Shown piece by piece: positions 32,898-44,200 of a stretch of 64,000 nucleotides of DNA. The stretch lies in assembly GCA_004431415.1 (NCBI GenBank), contig QPMI01000603.1:186001-250000 (forward strand), in the 5' to 3' direction. The translations under genes were made by a program, and so were the position numbers. Under the pieces are notes generated by a model. The model was not told the DNA's origin. It made no database searches and was given only the letters and a program-made list of their open reading frames with translations. Source of the stretch: Cyanophora paradoxa. Taxonomy: Eukaryota > Glaucocystophyceae > Cyanophorales > Cyanophoraceae. Each line of letters starts with the position of its first letter. Position 1 is the stretch's first letter.

Positions 32898-35800
32898 ATG
32901 GCGCCGCACGCGACACCGGCGGAGGGGCTCCTGCTCGCCCCCACGCCGATCGCGCCGATCGTCGACTCGCTCGCGCGGGCCGTCTGCGGACCACTGTGCG
33001 TCCCCTGCGCCGCAGCCTTGGCGAGAGCGCCTGCGAGGAGAGCGCCTGCGGCGGCGGCGCTGACTGGGCGGGGCGGGGCGCAGGACGCGGTTCAGCTACG
33101 TGGAGGGCTGGGCGGTGGAGGAGCACACGGGGGCCCTCCGCTGCGCCCGCGCCGTGCACGCCTCGCAGCTCCCGCCGGGCCCCGAGGCCGACCCGGCGCC
33201 CCCGGAGGACCCGGCCGTGGCCGCTTTCCGGCGGGCCGCGGAGGGCGCGGAGCTGCGGGCCGGGGCGGACATCGTAGCGCGGGCGGCGGCGGCGGGGCGG
33301 CCCGAGTGGCTCGTGGACTGCGGCGCCTGCCCGCCGGAGACCTTCGCCCGCGCCGGCCCCGCCTGCCCCTTCCGCGCCCTCTTCGTGCTCCCCATCCTCC
33401 GCCCCGCCCGCTCGGTCCGGCCGCCCGCCCCGCTCGCCCCGGAACCCGCCTCCGCGGCCCTGACGCGGGGCGCGCGGGGTGCAGGACGCGGCGGCGGGAG
33501 GCGGCTTCTGCTGCTTCTGCTTCTTCAGCCCGGCGGCCCTCGAGTACGACAGCGTCGGTCTGCCCCCCGCCGAACGCCCCTTCCGCCGGCCCCGCCGCCT
33601 CCGAGGCGGCTCTGGGCGCAGTGGAGGAGTTCGTGCGCGTGGCGGCGGCCGTCGCGCTGTACGCCGCCAACCTGCTCTGCCCCGCGCTGCCGCCCCCGGC
33701 CCCGTCCCGGCCGGCCGCCCTCCCTCTCGACCCCTGCGCCCTCGACCTCCTCCGCGTCCCGTGCGCGCGCCCCCGCCGCCCCCGCCGCCCGCCCCCCGTT
33801 GGCCCCCCTTCCGAGCGTCCGGGGCGGGGCGGGGCGGGCAGGCCGGGGACGCGATCGGGGGCCTCCCTCGACTACATCGACCGCTCCCTCGCCGACCAGG
33901 CGCGCCGCCCCCGCCCCCGCCCCCCCGCCCCGCCCGCACCGCCGTCTTCTTCTTCTTCCGAGCCGGGGGGCGGCGTGCGGCAGGTGGGTCTCCTGCGCCG
34001 CTTCCCGAGCCTCCGCCGCGGCTTCCTCGAGTCCGCCCGCCTCGCCACCTTCCCCGCCGCCCACCGCCGTGCGTCCCCCCCCGCCCCGCCCCGCGAGGCA
34101 ACGCAGGGCCCGTGCGCGCGCTGAGCGCTCAGCCGCGGGCAGTGTGCGGGCTGGGTGAGCCGCTGGAGAACGCTTTCGTGCTCCTCCGCGGCACCGTCCG
34201 CTGCACCGACCGCCCCGCCACCGGCTCCGCCCCGCGTCCGCCCCGCCCCGTCCCGCCCCGCCCGGTCGCCCCGCCCCGTGCGCGGCCGTTGAGACGCGGG
34301 TGCAGCGTGGGAGTGGTGGACGGTGGGGGCCGGGGAGGGCCTGGGGGAGGCGTGCCTGCTGCGGGCCGGGGCGGCGAGCGCGGTGGAGGCGATCTGCGAG
34401 AGCGAAGTCGCCTGCCTCGCGATCCCCGCCCCCGAGGCCCCGCGCCCCGGCCCCGGCCCCGCCCCCGTCCCCGCCACGTCCGCCCCCGCCCCCGCCCCCG
34501 CCCCGCCCGGGCCGGCACCCCGCCGGGCCGACGGGGGCCGTGCGCAGGGCGGCGGAGGCCTGCGGCGCGGTCCTGCAGCGGCGCGGGAGCGCCGCCTCCC
34601 TCGCGAGCTGCAGGCGCGCCCCGGCCCCCGCCCCGCCGCGCCCCTCCCCGCACGGCCTCGCCAGGCCTCGCTGAGGCCGGGGCCGCAGCTCCTCCGATGC
34701 GGCGCCGGGCTCCGAGTTCTCCCCGCCGCCCCGCGAGGCCGCCGCGCCCCGGAGGGCACGCCCGCCCCCTCTCCCTCCGCCCCCGCTCCCGTGCGCCCCC
34801 TCCCCGCCCCGCCCTCGCGCGCGGGTGCGGTCGAGCGGGGCGGGCGGCGGGGCGCAGGAGGCGCGCGCGGAGGGGACGCCGCCGGGGTCGCGGCCGTCGT
34901 CGCCCTTGGCGGGGCGGCGGCGGCGGGGCCGGCGGGCCGGGGCCGGCGCTGGCGTCGGTGCCGGCGCCGGCGGTGGTGATGCGGGAGGTGAAGAGGCCGC
35001 AGGCGGCCAAGCGCAAGCGCGAGTCCATCACCCTCGAGGCCCGCCCGCCCGCCCGCCCGCCCGCCCCGCCCGCCCGCCCCGCCCGCCGGCCGGCGACCTT
35101 ACTCGGGCGGGGGCGCAGGTGCTGCAGCCGCTCTTCAGCGTGCCCCTCAACCGCGCCGCCGAGTCCCTGGGCGTCTCGTGCGCCCGCCCGCCCCCTCCTC
35201 CCGAACCCCTCTCGCCCGCGCTGACCTCGGGCGGGCGGGGCGCAGGCTGACGACGCTCAAGGCGGCGTGCCGCGACCTCGGGCTCCCCAGCTGGCCCCAC
35301 CGCCGCGTCCGCCCCCGCCCCGCCCCCCGCCCCGCCCCCGAGCCTCACGCCTCTTCTCTCCCGCCCGCCCGCCCCGCGCAGCTCTTCGCTGGCGGATCGA
35401 CCCTTCCCGTCGGCGTTCCGCGGGGCCCCGGCCCCGACTCGCCCGTCCCCTCCCCCGCCACCCCTTCCCCCCGCCCCTCCCCGCTCCGCCCCGCCCTCCG
35501 CCCCACACGCGTCCGCCACCTCGCCCTTCCCCCTACCCCGACCCTCCGGCTTCCAACCCGCCCCGCCCCCGCCCCGCCCCCGCCCCGCCGGAGTCGGACA
35601 CGGACCTCTTTCTGCAGGCGCTCTGCAGCAGCCCGCCCCTCCCTGAGGCGGCGTCCCCGCGCTCCTCGTGTACACTACCCCCGCCCCTCCGCCCCTCCGC
35701 AGGCGCCGCCCCCCCCCCCCCTCCCCCCCTCCCCCCCCCGCCCCTCCCCCCCTCGCCCGCCCGCCCTCTCCCCCTGGCACTTTTGTTCGGCCCCGCGCAG
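32898..35800 (+). CDS. RWP-RK (NIN-like) transcription factor
   Basis: ATG at 32898 (MAPHATPAEGLLLAPTPIAP). Exon 2 (FSYVEGWAVEEHTGALRCAR ... EWLVDCG) and exon 3 (GGGFCCFCFFSPAALEYDS, then VEEFVRVAAAVALYAANLL) resemble the GAF-like N-terminal domain of NIN-like proteins. The DNA-binding domain is split by two introns: KRKRESITLE (to 35038), VLQPLFSVPLNRAAESLGVS (35119-35177) and LTTLKAACRDLGLPSWPHRR (35246-35306). Joined, this is a complete RWP-RK motif with WPHRR at its end. The intron 35039-35118 contains no GT and must use a GC donor. NIN-like factors control nitrate responses in plants and green algae. Here the target is unknown. Exons after 35306 and the stop (before 35800) are uncertain. 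Confidence 0.82.
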
Positions 35801-35934
35801 TAGAGAGCACTGAATATGCGAGCGAACGCGTAGCATATGACTTTGTATGCCTGCCACTCTGTAAGCAGCCTTGATTCTATATTATGATTGCTAGGGGTAC
35901 AACCTTCAGTCTTCTTTCGCGCGAAGCAGTGAAG

Positions 35935-36502
35935 ATGGGTCGCGTGGCTCGTCGTGGGAGGGGCCCTAGCTGGGCCCCTCTGGTGGTCGCCGTTGTCTTC
36001 ATCGTCGTCGTTTTCAGCCTCCTGGCGGCCTGCGCGGAGGCGGGGTCGAATAAGAAGGGCAAGTCATCCGCAACGGGCTCTCGCAAGACAGCCCGTCCGC
36101 GGCCGACCGCAACCGCCCAGCCACGAGCTCGCCGTTCCGGTTCCGCACGTGTGGCCGAGGCGGCGGATTCCGGCGGCGAGGACGACGCTTCGGCGCCTAC
36201 TCCACCGACAAATGCCCGTCAATCAACCAGCAACAAGCGCAAGGCGCCAGCCGGACCGGCAGTCGAGAACCGCACCCGTGACGACGTTCCGGATCCAGAG
36301 CCGTTCTCTGAGGACGAGGAGGATGTCATTGCCGGCGTGCAGCGTCGCGAGCAGTTCGGCGGCGCAGCTACACACGAGGAAGCTCTGGCCGCACAGCAGT
36401 TCCCGAATCTCGAGTTGCCGGTTCCAGACCAGCCAGGCCCCAGTCGGCACACTCGGCACCGCCGCGGCCCGGTTCCCGTCGTCCCGCTCAACAACGCTAC
36501 GA
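35935..36502 (+). pseudogene. Zinc-knuckle gene, 5' part, cut by retrotransposon
   Basis: ATG at 35935 (MGRVARRGRGPSWAPLVVAV; an in-frame ATG also lies at 35884). A hydrophobic segment (VVAVVFIVVVFSLLAAC) is followed by a basic, disordered region and an acidic stretch (SEDEEDVIAGVQRREQF). The frame is native up to CTACGA at 36502, where element 1 begins. The rest of the gene, including its zinc knuckle, is at 57864-58645. The hydrophobic N-terminus could be a signal anchor. The last about 66 codons are repeated at the start of the 3' part. Confidence 0.75.
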
Positions 36503-36906
36503 TTTATGCGGGGCCTCTCGTGCTTTTTTCTCCGCCGAGCGCCCAGAGTATGTAATATATTGATTCACTTCAACTCGAGCATCTAGCTATCTCGAGCTGA
36601 TCGTGAAGAGGGGAGCACGGTTCGCGGCGCGAACCGGAGAGGCAATCCCCGTGTGGTCACGGTTTCCTTGCGCTCTCTAGCCGAGGATACTGGCTGATGC
36701 TTCCCCAGGGGTCCACATCGTGTGCGTTTTTTCTAGCGAGCTACTGCGAGTCTAGAATTGCAGTACCCCGAGCCCGGCACCTCGAGGGTGCCGAGCGGGC
36801 CTCTTGGAGAGGTGGGGTACAGCGACCGCTGGTAAGTGCAGCGGTCTGAGACTTAGGCAGGAGTTCATTGGTGGGCCGGGGGGCGGAGCCCGCCGGGCCC
36901 AAACCA
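36503..36906 (-). repeat. B2 repeat of element 1 (outer end)
   Basis: 404 bp starting TTTATGCGGGGCC and ending CCCAAACCA. Copies lie at 37504-37908 and 57231-57632, with a few single-base differences. Confidence 0.9.
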
Positions 36907-37173
36907 TGCCCAAGTTGCTGAGCCGTAGCCAAGAACTGGAACTTGGCGTACAGCTCAGCTCTTGCCAGGAATTCCCTTCCAGCCTTCGGATTCGATATAC
37001 CGAAGTTGGCTTGTTTTTGACAGGCCGATTTTTTGAAAACCGCGGTTAAAGTTTCTTCGGCCGAACTCAGAAATCCGAAATTCGAATTCGAATTCGGGTC
37101 ACCGCAATTTAATTCGGCTCCGAGCCAGGCCTTCGCCCAGGTCCTGAGGTCGGAGAGGTGCGGGAGGGTGGGT
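36907..37173 (-). other. Spacer between A2 and B2 of element 1
   Basis: 267 bp unique in this window, AT-richer than its surroundings, with GAATTCGAATTCGAATTCGG near 37084. Element 2 has a 102-bp spacer in the same position (55863-55964). Confidence 0.65.
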
Positions 37174-37502
37174 CGCGAGGCTATTCTCGCGATTTATTTA
37201 GAGGTGCGGCCGCACGGGCGCGGTCGCGTCCGTGCGGTCGCGCAAGCAACTGGCTCTAACTGGCGGGGGCCGGCCTAATATTCCCGGCGAAGCCGGGGGG
37301 CTACCCTGTCCGGCCGCCGGGGGATAATTCGGCACGCGCCCCATGACGATTGTTGTCGTGAGATTGCGCAATTTACGCAATTAACGTGAGGGCCCCCGGG
37401 GCCGCGGGTTCGATCCCGCTTGGCCGCGAAACTGGCGACTCGGCTAATTTTGGCACTTCCGGCTCGCACAAATCTTCGTCTACGCCTTGCGCGCATACGA
37501 CG
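37174..37502 (-). repeat. A2 repeat of element 1
   Basis: 329 bp nearly identical to 56901-57229. It contains an RNA polymerase III B-box-like word in a perfect T-arm (GCGGGTTCGATCCCGC, about 37403-37418) and an inverted pair around GCGCAATTTACGCAATTAACG. Confidence 0.9.
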
Positions 37503-37503
37503 T

Positions 37504-37908
37504 TTTATGCGGGGCCTCTCGTGCTTTTTTCTCCGCCGAGCGCCCAGAGTATGTAATATATTGATTCACTTCAACTCGAGCATCTAGCTATCTCGAGCTG
37601 ATCGTGAAGAGGGGAGCACGGTTCGCGGCGCGAACCGGAGAGGCAATCCCCGTGTGGTCACGGTTTCCTTGCGCTCTCTAGCCGAGGATACTGGCTGATG
37701 CTTCCCCAGGGGTCCACATCGTGTGCGTTTTTTCTAGCGAGCTACTGCGAGTCTAGAATTGCTGTACCCCGAGCCCGGCACCTCGAGGGTGCCGAGCGGG
37801 CCTCTTGGGAGAGGTGGGGTACAGCGACCGCTGGTAAGTGCAGCGGTCTGAGACTTAGGCAGGAGTTCATTGGTGGGCCGGGGGGCGGAGCCCGCCGGGC
37901 CCAAACCA
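37504..37908 (-). repeat. B1 repeat of element 1
   Basis: 405 bp copy of B2. It lies just downstream of the recombinase gene and its AATAAA signal (minus strand, about 37957-37962). Confidence 0.9.
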
Positions 37909-38020
37909 AGCAAGGGCCAGGTCTCAAGCAGCAGCAGCTAGGTGGAATTTAAAAGTTTTATTCTCGTGCACACGTGCGAACAGGGTTGCACGGCTGGGAA
38001 AGCTGGAACTGAAGTCCGGT

Positions 38021-39079
38021 TCAAGCGAAGGCGACGCCTTCGGCCTCCAGGGCGACGGTGTAATCGTCGACATAGCGCTGGGGGACCATCGATGTGAGAG
38101 CCCAGCGGCCGTGGCGGCGGAGCCAGGTGGCGGAGGCGCCGCCGCGGACTGCCGAGCGGGCCCCGCCGCGTCGGAGGCTGTGGCCGGAGTAATCTGCTGG
38201 GTCGAGGCCGATGTCACCGACGCAGAGTTTAATGATGGCGCGCCCGAGGGCGTCGTCGTAGCCGCGGGGGCGGCTCGGTGGGCCCCGGAGGAAGAAGGGG
38301 GCGGTCGGCGGGAGAGGGCCGTAGCGGCGGGCGGCTGCACAGGCGTAGGCCGCAGTGGCCCGGACGGGGCAGGCCGGGCCAGCCGCGGGAGCTGGGGAGA
38401 CGAGAATGTGCTCGCCGTGCCCGGCTTGGTCGGTCTTCGAGCTGGCGATAGTCACCCGCAGCATGGTCCGGCCCCCTGAAGAGATGATCGGCGTGACGTT
38501 GCCGGTCCGGAGCGCCGCGACCTCGGAGATCCGGAGAAGGCCCGCGATCCCGAGCGCTAGGAGTGCGAGGCAGGCGGTGCGCTCGAACGGAGGGAGGCTG
38601 CGAAAAGTTGCCGTTGCGGTCCATGCCTGCAGTTGTGGCAGGACCAGGGGCCGCATCTGGCGCGGCGGGCGTCCCAGTGCCCGAGTCATGCCGCGGAGCG
38701 TCATCGTGTACTCCCAGGAGTGCTGCTGGGAGGGGTCGACGAGCCGCGCAGCTTTAAGCGTACGCCAGATGTGGGCGGCCATGTTTTTGATGGTCGTAGC
38801 AGCCAGCGGTTGTCCGGTGGCCGCTTGGCGGGCACGGGCCGCTGACGCCAGGAAGAGAAGAATGGAGTCTTCGTCACCGGGGTGCAGCGGCTCGGGGGCA
38901 GCCGCGAGGAAGGCCAAGTAGCGACGCCAGACGCGCGAGGCCGCTGCGCGGGTGCGCTCCGCCCACGCCGCCGTCTGCCAGCGCGCGAGTTCGGAGCGCG
39001 CCGCGCCCCAAGAGTCGCCAGGCCGCCGGGCCGTGTCTGCGCCACGGTGGGGCGTCAGATCGAGGCTCCCCCAGTGCAT
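38021..39079 (-). CDS. Tyrosine recombinase of element 1 (intact)
   Basis: A 352-codon frame from ATG at 39079. The N-terminal half is a SAM-like core-binding domain (RVWRRYLAFLAAAPEPLHPG). The catalytic domain shows GLLRISEVAALR (first catalytic Arg), KTDQAGHGEHI (with Lys), GHSLRRGGAR (His300 and Arg303), RRHGRW (His323) and QRYVDDY (nucleophile, Tyr336 or Tyr340). This is the complete R-K-H-R-H-Y set of the phage-integrase family. In YR retrotransposons the enzyme inserts the circular DNA without a target duplication. It is the only enzyme of the nested pair with an unbroken frame. An AATAAA signal lies about 60 bp past the stop. Confidence 0.92.
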   Translation of the reverse strand: MHWGSLDLTPHRGADTARRPGDSWGAARSELARWQTAAWAERTRAAASRVWRRYLAFLAAAPEPLHPGDEDSILLFLASAARARQAATGQPLAATTIKNMAAHIWRTLKAARLVDPSQQHSWEYTMTLRGMTRALGRPPRQMRPLVLPQLQAWTATATFRSLPPFERTACLALLALGIAGLLRISEVAALRTGNVTPIISSGGRTMLRVTIASSKTDQAGHGEHILVSPAPAAGPACPVRATAAYACAAARRYGPLPPTAPFFLRGPPSRPRGYDDALGRAIIKLCVGDIGLDPADYSGHSLRRGGARSAVRGGASATWLRRHGRWALTSMVPQRYVDDYTVALEAEGVAFA

Positions 39080-39108
39080 CAGGGGGCCCGACCCGCTCTA
39101 ATGGGTTT

Positions 39109-41220
39109 TTAGAGCGCGTTTACGCCCCCCCACCAAGTCAGTACGAAGGGCCAGGGGGAGCGGCCGAGGCCAAGGAGCGATTTGCCCTGCGTCGGTTTCG
39201 CGTAAAAGGCATGCGCCGGCCGCGGTCGCAGCGAAGCGGCCTGCACCGTCGGCTGGAACCAGAGGTCGGACAGCGCGACCGCCCAAGTCGTGCTCGGCTG
39301 CCATGGTAGTAGGAGGGCCACGGGGCAGGCGGGCGGGTGGTCGCGGAGGCTCGCCAGAAGGCGAGCTCGGAGCCGCGAGTCGGCTGTGAGAATTGCGGGG
39401 CGCTGGGGCCGCGCCGCCGCCAGCCAGACGTCGGAGTCGTCTGCGACGTGCTCATGGGGCCAGCCCGCGCCGAGAGCCGCGTGCGCCGCAGCGAGCAGTC
39501 CTCGGTGGAGCTGCGGGCGCAGGGAACGCGAGGCCGTGTCAGCCCAGCGGTTGCGTACGCCGGGAATGTGGCGTGCGCAAAGAATAATGCCGAGCTCTGC
39601 GCAGCGTCGCCAGAGCTCGACGCACAGGTCAAACAGGCGGGGGAGGCGCTGCCCTTGCCGACTGCGGCGACCGTAGTCGAGTTGTCGGAGCGCAGGAAGA
39701 CTTTTGCGCCGAACGGGAGCAGGGGGAAGAGGTCGCGCGCCGCTGCGAGCACTGCTCGGAGTTCACGCTCGTTGCTCGAGACGGGGGGCTGCGCGCCGGC
39801 ACGGAGCTCTGGGGGAAACGTGCCCCAGGTGGACCACGCATCTCCCTGCCGTTCGTCAAGGGGGGCGGCCCCTTCGCCACAGTCTAAGAAGGCGGCGAAA
39901 CCGTAGCTGGAGGCGTCGGTGAACAGCCGAAAGAAACGGAGGGGCTCCCGAATCGGGTGGTGGGGGCGTGTTGGGAGCACACGCCGCATCCAGTTTAGCG
40001 CGTCCGCGACCGCTCCGTCGATCTGAACTGCCAACGGGTCGAACGGGTTCCGTCCTGTACGCTCAGCCGCCGCCAGCGCCGCAAAAATGGGGCGGGTCAT
40101 GAGGCGGGCGGCCGGGAAGGCCATGCGGAGCGCAATCAATTTTCCCGCAAGCCGCTGCAGGGCTCGGACAGAGGCCGTCGGGGACGCCAGCGCCTCGTCT
40201 AGGAGAGCCGTGATTTTTGCCACTTTTTTCGGCGTTACGGTGAAGACGCCGCGCCCAGGGCGGGTGTCGATCTCGAGTCCCAGGTATTCAGTGACCTGGG
40301 TCGGAGTGAAGTCCGACTTCGACGAAAACACTAGGCCGAGCTGCGGGCCAGCCAGCGAAGGTGCTGGGAGACCAGCTCGGCAATCTCGCGTGAGGGGCAG
40401 ATGAAGAGCCCGTCATCAATGTAGGTGCAGAGGCGAACCCCGAGGGCTGCCCAGTATTTCGCAAAGGCTCGCATCAGCTTGGTGAAGACGCGACAAGCGA
40501 CGTTCACGCCAAAGCAGAGGGCTTGATAGACGTACAGGCGGCCCCGCCAGCGAAAAGTCAGCAGCCGCTGAGTAGCCGGGTGCAAGGCAATGTGATAGTA
40601 GCCTTTTCGCAGGTCGTATTTGACCATCCAACAGCCCGGCGTGAGCAGAGGTGCCACGTGGTCGAGCGACTGATACTGAAATGATTTGCACTGAATAAAA
40701 TCATTTACAGGCGTCGCGTCTAGGCACAAGCGGAATTTATCAGGGCCGCTCTTGTCTACGACATGGAGCGCGCAGACATGGCGAGTGAGGAGCACGTCCT
40801 CGGCCGTCGCCAGCCTTGCCACGCCGAGGCTCAGCATCACGGCAACCTCGCGGTCGACGAAGGTCGTGTGCTCAGGCGTCTTGAAGCATGAGGGGCGCGG
40901 CTGCTCGGCGGCTGTCGCTGGAAGGTCCTTAAGTGAGGGGACCGGCTGTCCGGGCGCTTTTTGCAGAGGAAGGCGCAGGCCTTCTCGAATCACTAGGCCA
41001 ACCCAGGAGGGCAGCTCCGTGTTCGCGGCGCGGAAGAGGGCCCGCCATGCAGGTGCAAACTTTGCGAGCTGGCCCGCACGGAAGCCTGCCTCGTGGCTGG
41101 CGAAGTCGTACGGGCCGGGGTCACCGTGCTTGCGGACTAGCTCTCGGAGCAGTGCAAACTCGTTGTGAGAGGGAGGTGTCAAAGGGGCCCGGGGCAGTGC
41201 ATCGGCCGGGAGGGGAGACC
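39109..41220 (-). pseudogene. Reverse transcriptase-RNase H of element 1, frameshifted
   Basis: The RT part runs from about 41170 (FALLRELVRKHGDPGPYDF) to 40331 with motifs KFRLCLDATPVNDF, MVKYDLRKGYYHIAL, YQALCFGVNVACRVFTKLMR and LCTYIDDGLFIC (catalytic DD). The frame breaks near 40340: compared with element 2, one base is gained or lost just after SQHLR. The next frame (40331 leftward) carries the connection (SDFTPTQVTEYLGLEIDTRP) and RNase H: RLFTDASSYGFAAFL, SSNERELRAVLAA, VFLRSDNSTTVAAVGKG. A second shift near 39620 moves the end (LCARHIPGVRNRWADTASR) to a third frame, which stops at 39109. The order is that of DIRS/PAT/Ngaro pol. Confidence 0.85.
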
Positions 41221-44200
41221 AAATCATTGATTTATTGAGGTCCCATCCTGCCTCCTGATCAAAATCAGGGCTAGCTGCCGGGCTGTCTGCCTCTGACTGC
41301 GAGCTACCGACGACTGCAAAATTACGCCTGGGGGCGCCAGGTCTAGATCTGGGGGGCGGGGCCTCGGCCGCGCGTTTGCGGGCCTGTCGTACAGCTGCGC
41401 TCGAGCCGCTAACCGCTGCGGGCCGGCTGACCGGCGGCGCTGCCGGCGGCGCCGCCTGCGCCGCCGTGGCCGCCGCCTCCGCTGCCGTGCTGGGCGTGGC
41501 CTCCGCCTCCGCCGCCGTTGCGGCTGCCGCCGCCGCCGCCGCCCCCGCCACCGCCACCGCCGCCCCGCGCCTTGCGCAGCCGGCCGCCACCGCCGCCACC
41601 GCCACCCGAGCGGTGCTGGGCGGGATCGTAGTAGTAGCCGGGAGGCGCGGGGGGGAACGGGAACATGGGCATGAAGCCGGTCCCCTGCGGGGTGAGGGTG
41701 GCCATGGGCCCGCCGGACTTGGCCTCTGCGCGCTGGCGCTATCAGCGCTAGCCGGCACCAGCGCGCGCACTGTCGGCGGGGCTGGGGCTGAGGGCACGGA
41801 CCAGCAAAGGTCGAGCGGACCAGGTCCGCCGGAGAGGAGGCCGTCGCCGTCGAGAGGTTCTTGCGGGCGAACTTGAGAGCTGCCTCCGCGCCCTCGAGCT
41901 GTTGCCAGGTCGGCTGGCCGGCGAGCCCGAAGCCCTCCTCCTCCTTCAGGAGGTTCGTCGCCTGCAACCGGGCAGTCCGTAAGTTCGAGGTCGGGACCGT
42001 TTTTGCGGGGCGGGGCGGGAGGGGTGGGCACCGTGCCCTTGCCAAGGAGCAGCTCGCCGCTGGCCGCGAGGCGCACAGGGTCGAAGCCGCCGGCGGAGGA
42101 GGGAGCGCAGAGGGCGTGGATGGCGACGGCGCTGCGGGTGGCCTTCTCGAGGCTGGCGCAGGCGCGCTCCAGCTTCACGAAGTGCTGGGCGAGGAAGGCC
42201 ACCAGTTCCGGGTCGCCTGCGGCGCGTGCGTGGTCGAGGACGGCGCTCTGGACCTGGACGGCGGCGAGCAGGCCCGCGAAATCGCGGCTCGCGAAGGCCT
42301 GCTCGAGGTGGAGCAGGACGGCGCGGAGGGCCGAGTCAGCGAGCTCGGCGCCGACCGCCGCGCCGCCCTTCGCAGCGGCTGCCGCCACGGCGTTCGGGGC
42401 GAGCTCCTCGCCGACGCGGCCGTCCGACAGCGTCTGAGCTGCCTTCTGGATGCGCTTGGCCAGCCAGACGACCGCCTCGCGCATCTGCGCGCTGTTGACG
42501 TCGTTGATTGGCAGCCCATGCTGCGAGCGGACTGTCTCCTCCACGGGCGGGAGGATGATCGCGGCCTTGGCTGCCGCCGGGGGCAGCGGTGCACGGCTCG
42601 CTGCCGAGGAGGAGAAGGGCGGCTGGGGCGCCGCCGCGAAAGTCGCCGGGTAGGGCGGCTGGCCGTTGGGCGGGTTCGAGTAGTAGAGGGGCGCGTGGGG
42701 GTCGACCTCCTCCAGGAAGTCGTCGGCGTCCTCGAGCTCAAGGTCGCCGGCATGGCCCATCGCGCTCCAGGGCGCCGCATTCCAGGTCTCGCCCGACGGA
42801 ACTGGCGGTGCATCAATTTCGTGGCCGCGGGGAAGGCGGGGCGGGCGCCCGGGCGGGGAGGCGCACCGCTGCCAGCGTTCCCGTTGCGCGCCCCGCCCGG
42901 CGCCGCGAAGAAGCTGCCGGGCCGCGAGGCTGCCGGTGCCTGGGCCGGCGCCGCCGCGTTCTGCTCTCGCGGGCGTGAGGAAGTGGCGCTCGGATTCCCA
43001 GAACGCTGGCGTACCGGTGCGATGGGGCGCTTGCCATTGGGGGCCCAGCCGGCGTACCCCTTGTCGAACGCAGAGAAGGGGGTTGGCGCCGGCCGGGGGC
43101 GCTTGGGGGCGACCTCCACGTCCTCCTCCTCGTCGTCCGAGTCAGTGGGCGGCGGCGGGGGCGGCCGCTTCTTGGGGACCGCTGGAGCCGCCGGCGCCTT
43201 CGCGGCGCCGGTCTTCTTGGGCGCCTTGGAGGCCTTCGAGGGGGGAGCTGCGGGCTTCGACGTCGCCCCGGCCGGGGTCGACACAGGCTTCTTGGCGCCC
43301 TGGGCCGGCCGGGGGTCGCGCTCGGCCGCGGCGCTCGAGGTCGCCGGCTCGCGATCGCTTTCGCGGGTCGCCGAGGTGCGTGGCGCCTCCTCCAGCGTGC
43401 CAGCGAGGCGCGGGCGGAGGTATTCGCCCACTTCGATCAGCTGCCGCTGAGAGAAGACCTTCGGGGAGAGAGCGGCGAGGACGTCGTCGAGCGTCTGCGA
43501 TCGCGGGCGTCGTGAGGCCACGAACGCAACTGGCGCCGCTGCCAGGGGAGAGGGGCCGCGAGCGTACCGCGAGGTTGGGGAGGGTGCGAAGCTTGAACTG
43601 CTTGAGGGCAGTTGGCGCGAAGACGGCGCCCCAAGCGGCCTCCGGGCAGCGGCTGAGGGTCTTGAAAGCCGCCCCTGATCCTCCCGCGAAAATCGCCTCG
43701 ACCTGGTCGAGGCTGAGCGAGGAGGAGGGCGGGCCCGGGCTGCGCGGCCGGCAGGTGCACACCGTTTCGGCGACGAAGGGCAGGGCGGTGACGACGAGCG
43801 GGCACTGCTCGTCGCAGATCCGCTTGATGATCGTCGGGATGGTAGGGCGCTTGGCCTCGCCGGGGATTCCGTTCGCCAGGAGCGCCAGGAGCGCCGCGTA
43901 CAGGCCAGCGACCTCGCCGACGTGGAGCTTGTACTCCTGCAGGGCGGCGGGGAAGGCCGCCGCCTGCTCCGGCATGTTGCCCAAGGGGCCCTCGAGGCCG
44001 CTGCGAGCACCGCCGACATGATCAGCGCCGTCCGCGGGCGGGAAAGAGAGGAAGTGATCATGGGGCGTACCGGTAGGGGGCCAGGACCGGCGGGGCGACG
44101 CGGTCCTCCTCTGACTCGCCGCCCTCCGGAATGTAGTGGAGCGGGAGCCCCAGAGGGACGCCGAAGTAGCCGCGCTGGTGGTCGTCGGCCGGCTGGGCCT

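Noticed and set aside
37389-37430. Possible tRNA gene in the A repeat of element 1
   Set aside because: The T arm is perfect, but no matching acceptor 5' strand, D arm or anticodon arm lies upstream.
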